A program made the translations under genes and the position numbers. The notes below the pieces were generated by a model. The model was given only the letters and a program-made list of their open reading frames with translations. It was not told the DNA's origin and searched no databases. Of a stretch of 64,000 nt of DNA, positions 58,719 through 64,000 are shown one piece after another. Position 1 is the stretch's first letter. The number at the start of each line of letters is the position of its first letter. The stretch is from Pholiota molesta (Eukaryota; Basidiomycota; Agaricomycetes; Agaricales; Strophariaceae): assembly GCA_014925825.1 (NCBI GenBank), contig JACGCK010000057.1, positions 214,055-278,054 of the forward strand. The letters run 5' to 3'.

Positions 58719-59503
58719 ATGTTTCCAGCAATATTGCTGATCCTGTCTGTGCCAATTAGTGCTTATGTCTCGCTTACACCCCCAACACCTCCAGCACCCA
58801 AGGAGCAGCGAAGGTTAAATGACTTTGCAATAGCTACCAGAATTTCAGTCTACATCTGCAAAGTGAGTCAATTATAGCCTCTGCTACAAAGCGCGTACTC
58901 ATAGGATATTTGACGACAAAGTGTTTCTGCTGGATTCATGGCGTAATTGAAATCCTCATCCTTGTGCTCCCTACTGTCGCTCGACAATTTCCACAATCCA
59001 CCGCGGCCCAATGGGCCAACGACTGTTTCTTCGATTACTTTCTGCCGTCTTCCCTCGGAAAAGATAAAACCATATTTTTCCCTCCACTAAGAATGCTGGG
59101 TGCCTTTCTGATGTTCTCCGGGAGCACCATTCGGTATTTATGCTATCGCGAATTGGGACGACATTTCACCTACCATGTCGCTCTTCTCGATAACCATAGC
59201 CTCGTTACGACGGGCCCCTATAACATTGTCCGACACCCTTCTTATACCGGTGGGATTCTCCTAAGCATCGGCTCTCTTCTTTGGCACTCCACATCAGGAG
59301 CATGGCTCCGGCAAAGCGGGTTTTATACTAAGCCAGTTGCATGGATTGCAATCATCCCAACGCTTATTGGTATATGCTCATTCGCCGGTATGCTCGTTAG
59401 GAGGCCTATGGAGGAGGACAAAATGTTGAAGAAAGAGTTTGGGAAGAAGTGGAATGAATGGGCGAGAAGGGTTCCATACAGACTCGTTCCTGGCATTTAC
59501 TAA
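58719..59503 (+). CDS. ICMT-like methyltransferase, copy 2
   Basis: Exons 58719-58862 and 58922-59503 give 241 aa. Starts MFPAILLILSVPISAYVSL. The second exon is 582 nt, exactly as in copies 1 and 3. Motifs: RYLCYRELGRHFTYHVALL, TTGPYNIVRHPSYTGG, WLRQSGFYTKPVAW, then KKEFGKKWNEWARRVPYRL. Most similar to copy 3 by eye (FPQSTAAQWAND versus FPQSTAVQWANN). ER membrane methylation of prenyl-cysteine is the family role; the target in this fungus is unknown. The frame is intact. Confidence 0.86.
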
Positions 59504-59700
59504 TAAGTAGAACACATGGTTGCACTGTGCTCATGAGATAGTCACCGAATATTTTCCAGAGAAACATACCCCTTGGTTGGAGAGTTCTTTACATAAATAT
59601 GCATTGAGCTTGAGAATTAAGAAAACGACTTGCATATAAATAGTACTCTCAGCCGCTTGGGAAAAAGAATATATCATACAGAAACAGATCAACTACTCTC

Positions 59701-59745
59701 ATGTTTCCAGAAATATTGCTGATCATCGCTGTCATGCATAACTGA
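59701..59745 (+). pseudogene. First-exon relic of an ICMT-like gene
   Basis: ATGTTTCCAGAAATATTGCT and the preceding CTACTCTC match the start of copies 2 and 3 almost perfectly for about 30 nt, then the frame ends at TGA 59743-59745 and similarity is lost. A short remnant of another duplicate, lying between copies 2 and 3. Confidence 0.65.
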
Positions 59746-59782
59746 AAGCCTGAGAGCTTTAATTTTCTTTACTTTTCTCTGA

Positions 59783-59816
59783 GAAGGAAGCGAATAGCGC
59801 GGTTCTGAAAAGTAAC
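59783..59816 (+). promoter_or_regulatory. Conserved upstream block, ICMT-like copy 3
   Basis: GAAGGAAGCGAATAGC, then GCGGTTCTGAAAAGTAAC, matches 58579-58610 upstream of copy 2. Confidence 0.45.
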
Positions 59817-59847
59817 TGCTCTCAGGCTACGCCTAGTACCTACTCTC

Positions 59848-60649
59848 ATGCTACGGAGGATGTTTCCAGCATTATTACTGATCCTGTCTGTGCCAATTAG
59901 CGTTCATGTCTCGCTTACATCCCCAACACCCCCACCATCCAAGAAAAGGCGGAGGTTAAACGACATGTCAATAATCAACCTTGCATTTCCTTTCTACAAA
60001 GTGAGTCAATTATCCTCGTCTCTGCTACAACTCAGCGCGTACTCATAGGGTCAACTTAACGACGAAGTGTTCCTGCTGGATTCATGGTATAATTGAAATC
60101 CTCATCCTTGTCCTACCTACCATCGCTCAACAATTTCCACAATCTACTGCGGTACAATGGGCGAACAACGCTGTCTTCCATTACTTTCTGCCCACTTCCG
60201 TAGGGAACGATACAACCATATCTTTCCCACCATTAAGGATGCTAGGCGCATTTCTGATAATCTTCGGGAGCACCATTCGCTATTTATGCTATCGTGAATT
60301 GGGACGGCACTTCACATTCCATGTCGCTATTCTCGACGGCCACAGTCTCGTTACGACAGGCCCCTATAGCATCGTTCGGCACCCATCTTATTCCGGTGGA
60401 GTTATCCAACACATCGGCGTTGTTCTTTGGCACTCAATGTTAGGGGCGTGGATCCGGCAAAGCAGGTTTTATACCAAGCCAATCACATGGATCGGAATCG
60501 TCCCAATGTTTATTACGATGGGTATATTCGCTACTATAGTCGTTAGAAGGCCTAAAGAGGAGGACAAAATGTTAAAGAAAGAGTTTGGAAAGCAATGGGA
60601 TGAATGGGCAAGAAGGGTTCCATACCGACTCATTCCTGGGATTTACTAG
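59848..60649 (+). CDS. ICMT-like methyltransferase, copy 3
   Basis: Exons 59848-60000 and 60068-60649 give 244 aa; an in-frame ATG at 59860 (MFPALLLILSV) matches the start of copy 2 and may be the real one. Motifs: STIRYLCYRELGRHFTFHVA, TTGPYSIVRHPSYSGGV, WIRQSRFYTKPITW, KEEDKMLKKEFGKQWDEWAR, VPYRLIPGIY. The loop after exon 1 (KKRRRLNDMS) is more basic than in the other copies. Intact frame and same intron phase as its neighbours. Confidence 0.86.
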
Positions 60650-60847
60650 TAGGTAGAACACATGATTGCATGCTCAGATGGTCACCAGAGCTTGAGAGTT
60701 CAAAAAACAACTGCCTTCCTTGGAACAGTATTCCCAGTCAGAATGGTACTGCAGAAACCTTATGAATCAGTGATAGATTCTCAGCTATGACGCTCGGGAA
60801 AGAGAATACCTTATAAAGAAGTCTCGTAGATTAACTGCTCACTCCAA

Positions 60848-61657
60848 ATGCTTTACATGTCCCAAACATTGTCTCTCAGCCTAATCGTTTCCGTGGCAGT
60901 AGGCATCCATGTTTCCTTGACGTCTCCTACTCCAACAGCGCCTAAGAACCGCCGTGTCATGGGAGATTATCCCGGGATTCTCTATATTGCACTCCTCATA
61001 CTAAAAGTAAGCAACTTACATATTTCCAGGGGACTACTTACAGAGATAAGATCACTTTCGCTTTTGCCCTTGTTCTAGTACTCCTGTTGGGCCCATGCAA
61101 CGATCGAACTCTTCATTATTTTGGTGTCCGAATTGGTTTTGAAGTCCCCCTCGACAGACTTCACACAGTGGCTGAACAATAACATTCCGCACCTGTTCCT
61201 TCCTAACAACAAAGAAGGGATATCCGTCTTTTTGTCAACTTCGAGAACTATTGGAGGAATTTCAGTCATGCTGGGAAGTCTGATCCGTTATGCGTGCTAC
61301 CGAGAACTAGGAAGACACTTCACCTATCACGTATCCCTCCTTCAGAACCACCATCTCGTCACGACAGGCCCGTACAGCATCGTTCGCCATCCAGCCTACA
61401 TCGGGGGTGACTTTGTGCAGGTCGGGCTCGTCGTATGGCATGCATCATCGGGAGCCTGGCTAAGAGAAAGCAAGGTTTATACGAAGACGGCAACATGGCT
61501 TGTCATTTTTCCCGCCCTCTACGCAGTGGGTTCAATATTGGCCATGTATTACCGTAGGCCTATGGTGGAGGATGAAATGCTGAGGAAAGAATTCGGGAGG
61601 AAGTGGGACGAATGGGCAAAGAAGGTTCCATATCGACTTGTTCCTGGCATTTACTAG
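60848..61657 (+). CDS. ICMT-like methyltransferase, copy 4
   Basis: Exons 60848-61006 and 61079-61657 give 245 aa. Motifs: RYACYRELGRHFTYHVSLL, TTGPYSIVRHPAYIGG, WLRESKVYTKTATW, EDEMLRKEFGRKWDEWAKK, VPYRLVPGIY. The N-terminal part of exon 2 (AHATIELFIILVSELVLKS) differs strongly from copies 1-3, so this copy separated earlier or changes fastest there, while the catalytic C terminus is preserved. The intron is longer (72 nt) but in the same phase-0 position. Confidence 0.86.
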
Positions 61658-62208
61658 ACGGCCGGAGAATGATCAGTTCCCTAGCCATGGACAAGCATTC
61701 GTAGGAATCTATGAATGATCGACTTTAACGATTGGTCAAAATTAAATTGATCGAATAAGCGCCCATGTCCATTTCAAATCAATAACAGTCATCAATCTTA
61801 AAGCTTAAAGACTCTTAAAGATCACGAAAATTTGAGGTACGCGCATGCCGCGAAACACGAATCCCATTTCGTGCTTGACGACCCTTCTTTCAAAAGGGTA
61901 GAGGGGATACAAATTCACCCGGGTTAAGCATTTGGACAGTTGTATTTCAAAGCAAGGGTACAACGACGTACAGTGACCTAAGGCCGCGTCATTCAAACCC
62001 TTGCTATCAAATGCCAGTGAACCATGGCGTAAGGGAGCGGAGCGACCTCAGATAGCGCAGGCAGTGGCGAAAAGTTGACCACATAGGTAGCAGCCGAACG
62101 ACTTTCATCCTTCGAGGGAGAAAACGCTGTGGACCGCTAACGCAGGATCCGAATGAACGGTCAGTCTTGAAATGGCATATGTAGAGAGTGCAAGTGACCG
62201 CGCCCATC
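61658..62208 (+). other. Convergent 3' intergenic region
   Basis: Between ICMT-like copy 4 and the 3' end of RPC11. No gene was recognised on either strand. Confidence 0.4.
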
Positions 62209-62770
62209 TTAGTTTTCACGCCATTGGTGAGCGCAACTCACACATCTGTAGATTGTGGTTCAGTGGTACTCAAGAGTAATAAGGGGAGTTGCTTACCGAT
62301 AGACTTTGAGGATAGGCAATGGAGTACGCATCAATGATAAACTTCTTGGATATAGCCAGGAAATACGCACATGTGGTCATAGGTTCGTCAGCAGACCTAA
62401 TCTGTAGTTGGTAGAAATAGGCGCTGTTGAAATTGCATTTGTCGCAAGAAGCTGAGGGAGGACAATGCATCAAAAAGGCCGTTCTCTCAGAAAATCGTCG
62501 GAAGAACTCACCTTGTGTTTGATCTGCATGAGCCCACATCTCATCTCCTCCAAGAACGTCGTCAATTTGTTTGCGCTTGAGCTTCGTCCTTGAAGTCATC
62601 TGTCGCAAAAAATCAAGAGGTCAGAAATCAAACACATGTGCGGCGGCACATTGGAGCAGCACCTGTTTAGTTATAGGAAACTCATATGGGCAACTGTTAC
62701 ATGCCCATTTGTTGAGCCCGGTTTCTGCAGATATGACAAGGAGGTTGGCACAAGTGGGGCAGAAGAGCAT
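62209..62770 (-). CDS. RPC11: RNA polymerase III subunit RPC11 (TFIIS-like)
   Basis: Five exons on the minus strand: 62770-62663, 62599-62512, 62451-62371, 62303-62297 (7 nt) and 62245-62209, giving 106 aa. The N-terminal ribbon MLFCPTCANLLVIS...WACNSCPYEF carries two CxxC pairs; the linker is TSRTKLKRKQIDDVLGG; the C-terminal TFIIS-like ribbon is CDKCNFNSAYFYQLQIRSADEPMTT/FY/RCVSCAHQWREN with the RSADEPMT block that completes the RNA-cleavage site. The subunit drives transcript cleavage, termination and reinitiation by Pol III. The last Cys pair and the tail are only reached through the 7-nt exon; reading through instead replaces them with an unrelated tail. Divergent from the SPRY gene. Confidence 0.92.
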
Positions 62771-63137
62771 CGGGGATGGTGGTGGTCAACGACAGAAACA
62801 CAAATATTCGTCCGTGCCCTGTGATCAGGATCTAATCTAATCTCTACATTCTGTGATTTCGGATTTACCATGGGCCAATGCAGCCGCCTTGGACTTGGCC
62901 CACCACCTATTATAATGGCGCTCCCAGTTGCCATTCCTTTATCTGTATCACCGTCCACGTCGTCCACCGTGTAGTCGATGCCGATGCGTTTCTTCAAGTC
63001 GTTGAAGGGCAAAATCTCCGGCCCACATTCAAGTTCCGAGTCGACAGCAACAAGCTCTAGCACTCTTTTCCAGGAGACACCCCCTCAATGGGCTCCAGCG
63101 CCAGAAATATCTGTAAGATTGACCCCTGCATCGCCAT

Positions 63138-63968
63138 ATGCCGACAGCTGACCAAAAATTCAAGCATAAATATGGTAAATGGAACGAAGCACCAGAGGAA
63201 GAGCTCGCCGCAGCCATAGACTTCTGCAACACCTATCCCCTGAACGCTCCCAGGCTCCTACCCTCAGATGCTATCGACAGGATCAACGCCGTAGGCTGCA
63301 AGGCCTGGGGTATCGAAGCGCCCATCAACCCCCGCTTTGTCGGCCACATCCAGAACGACTCGAAAGGCGGGCCCGGAGTAGTTACAGTGAACACACGCTC
63401 CTCCTGCAAGGACGTCTGCCTTCTCAGCGACCTCCCCATAATCGCAGGTCTATACGACATCCAAGGCAAATATGGGATATACTATGAAATCTACATCTCG
63501 AGAATGGACGGAATTATAGCCGTCGGCACCGCGTGCAGACCGTACCCATCTTGGCGTCTTCCGGGCTGGAACAGGATGAGCTCAGGCTTTCATCTAGACG
63601 ACTTCCGCAAGTTCTTCGAAGATTCCGACGGCGGACGGGACTACACCGATGCTATAAATCGCATCAACCCAGGGGACACGGTAGGTTGCGGATACGAATT
63701 TCGAACGGGCACGATCTTCTACACCTACAACGGCCTTCGACTACCGCCCGCGTTTAGTGGAGTCTATATGCCTCGTCAGAATCAAGATGTCTTCGCTGCT
63801 ATCGGGGTCGAGGGACATTGTGAATTTCAAGTCAACTTTGGTGGAGAGACGTTTAGATGGACAGAAGGGAACGAGTGGGCATGGAGAGTGGAGGGTCACG
63901 TTGGACGTCTCTCTGGTAGCTCAAGAGGGCTTGGGGACGATGATGAATTACCAGCCTACCAATTCTGA
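63138..63968 (+). CDS. SPRY-domain protein, Ear1/Ssh4-like
   Basis: 276 aa from the ATG at 63138. The SPRY core is complete: RFVGHIQNDSKGGPGVVTV, SCKDVCLLSDLPIIAGLYD, YYEIYISRMDGIIAVGTACRPYPSWRLPGWNR, GYEFRTGTIFYTYNGLRLPPAF, FAAIGVEGHCEFQVNFGG and WRVEGHVGRL. Yeast Ssh4/Ear1 use this domain to recruit Rsp5 ubiquitin ligase to endosomal cargo; the tail DDDELPAYQF could be a weak PY-type signal. A credible N-terminal extension starts at the ATG at 62984 (MRFFKSLKGKISGP...PPQWAPAPE), as in other basidiomycete members, but it joins the SPRY frame only with a 35-nt intron and one base gained or lost. The true start may therefore be 62984. Confidence 0.82.
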   Translation: MPTADQKFKHKYGKWNEAPEEELAAAIDFCNTYPLNAPRLLPSDAIDRINAVGCKAWGIEAPINPRFVGHIQNDSKGGPGVVTVNTRSSCKDVCLLSDLPIIAGLYDIQGKYGIYYEIYISRMDGIIAVGTACRPYPSWRLPGWNRMSSGFHLDDFRKFFEDSDGGRDYTDAINRINPGDTVGCGYEFRTGTIFYTYNGLRLPPAFSGVYMPRQNQDVFAAIGVEGHCEFQVNFGGETFRWTEGNEWAWRVEGHVGRLSGSSRGLGDDDELPAYQF

Positions 63969-64000
63969 GACCCAGTCATATTGTGCTCTATAAATGAGTG

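Noticed and set aside
62671..63063. Minus-strand 130-codon frame upstream of RPC11
   Set aside because: It overlaps RPC11 exon 1 in another frame and is antisense to the likely N-terminal coding part of the SPRY gene.

Overview
This 64 kb window is nuclear DNA of a filamentous basidiomycete, most likely an agaricomycete mushroom-type fungus. The evidence is dense multi-exon genes with short introns (about 45-85 nt, GTRNGT...YAG, occasional CTAAC branch sites), microexons of 7-12 nt, tRNA genes with small introns, and gene families typical of that group (SUR7/PalI-like membrane proteins, ICMT-like methyltransferases, Ser/Ala-rich wall proteins). No prophage, operon or CRISPR structure is present. 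All exon coordinates were worked out by hand from splice signals and protein continuity; they are inferences, not transcript data.

Layout. 0-14 kb: end of a membrane transporter, a small GDKVVGK-type protein, a BRI3-like membrane protein, tRNA pseudouridine synthase PUS3/DEG1, two tandem SUR7/PalI-like genes, two GPI-anchored-type Ser/Ala-rich wall proteins and an Ish1/Msc1 repeat protein. 14-24 kb: a broken HMG-box gene, a 0.55 kb TIR element with telomere-like core, an unknown Ser-rich protein with a duplicated tail fragment, a FAD amine-oxidase-like gene, and CTP:phosphocholine cytidylyltransferase lying between two oppositely oriented tRNA-Asp genes. 24-32 kb: a MAP-kinase-phosphatase-like gene with two rhodanese modules, and deadenylase subunit PAN3. 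33-41 kb: a secreted double-psi beta-barrel protein, an AT-rich stretch with GC-rich hairpins, a YtcJ-type amidohydrolase, a SRPBCC protein, tRNA-Leu and a SAM methyltransferase. 42-56 kb: a two-zinc-finger RanBP2-type, polyglutamine protein, a 5 kb gene-poor stretch and an Hcs1/SMUBP2-type helicase. 56-64 kb: a kinase-fold protein with a degenerate catalytic loop, four tandem ICMT-like genes plus a first-exon relic, RNA polymerase III subunit RPC11 and a SPRY (Ear1/Ssh4-like) protein.

The genes do not form one pathway: most are unrelated housekeeping genes with two tandem-duplicated membrane families inserted. The most consequential observation is that at least ten otherwise well-conserved genes, several of them normally essential, are interrupted by single-base losses, mostly in short homopolymer runs, with almost no nonsense substitutions. 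This looks like consensus error in the assembly rather than gene death, and it means conceptual translations here should not be taken at face value. The most novel-looking DNA element is the 16.56-17.11 kb TIR element with a 9-bp target duplication and a CCCTAA-like core.
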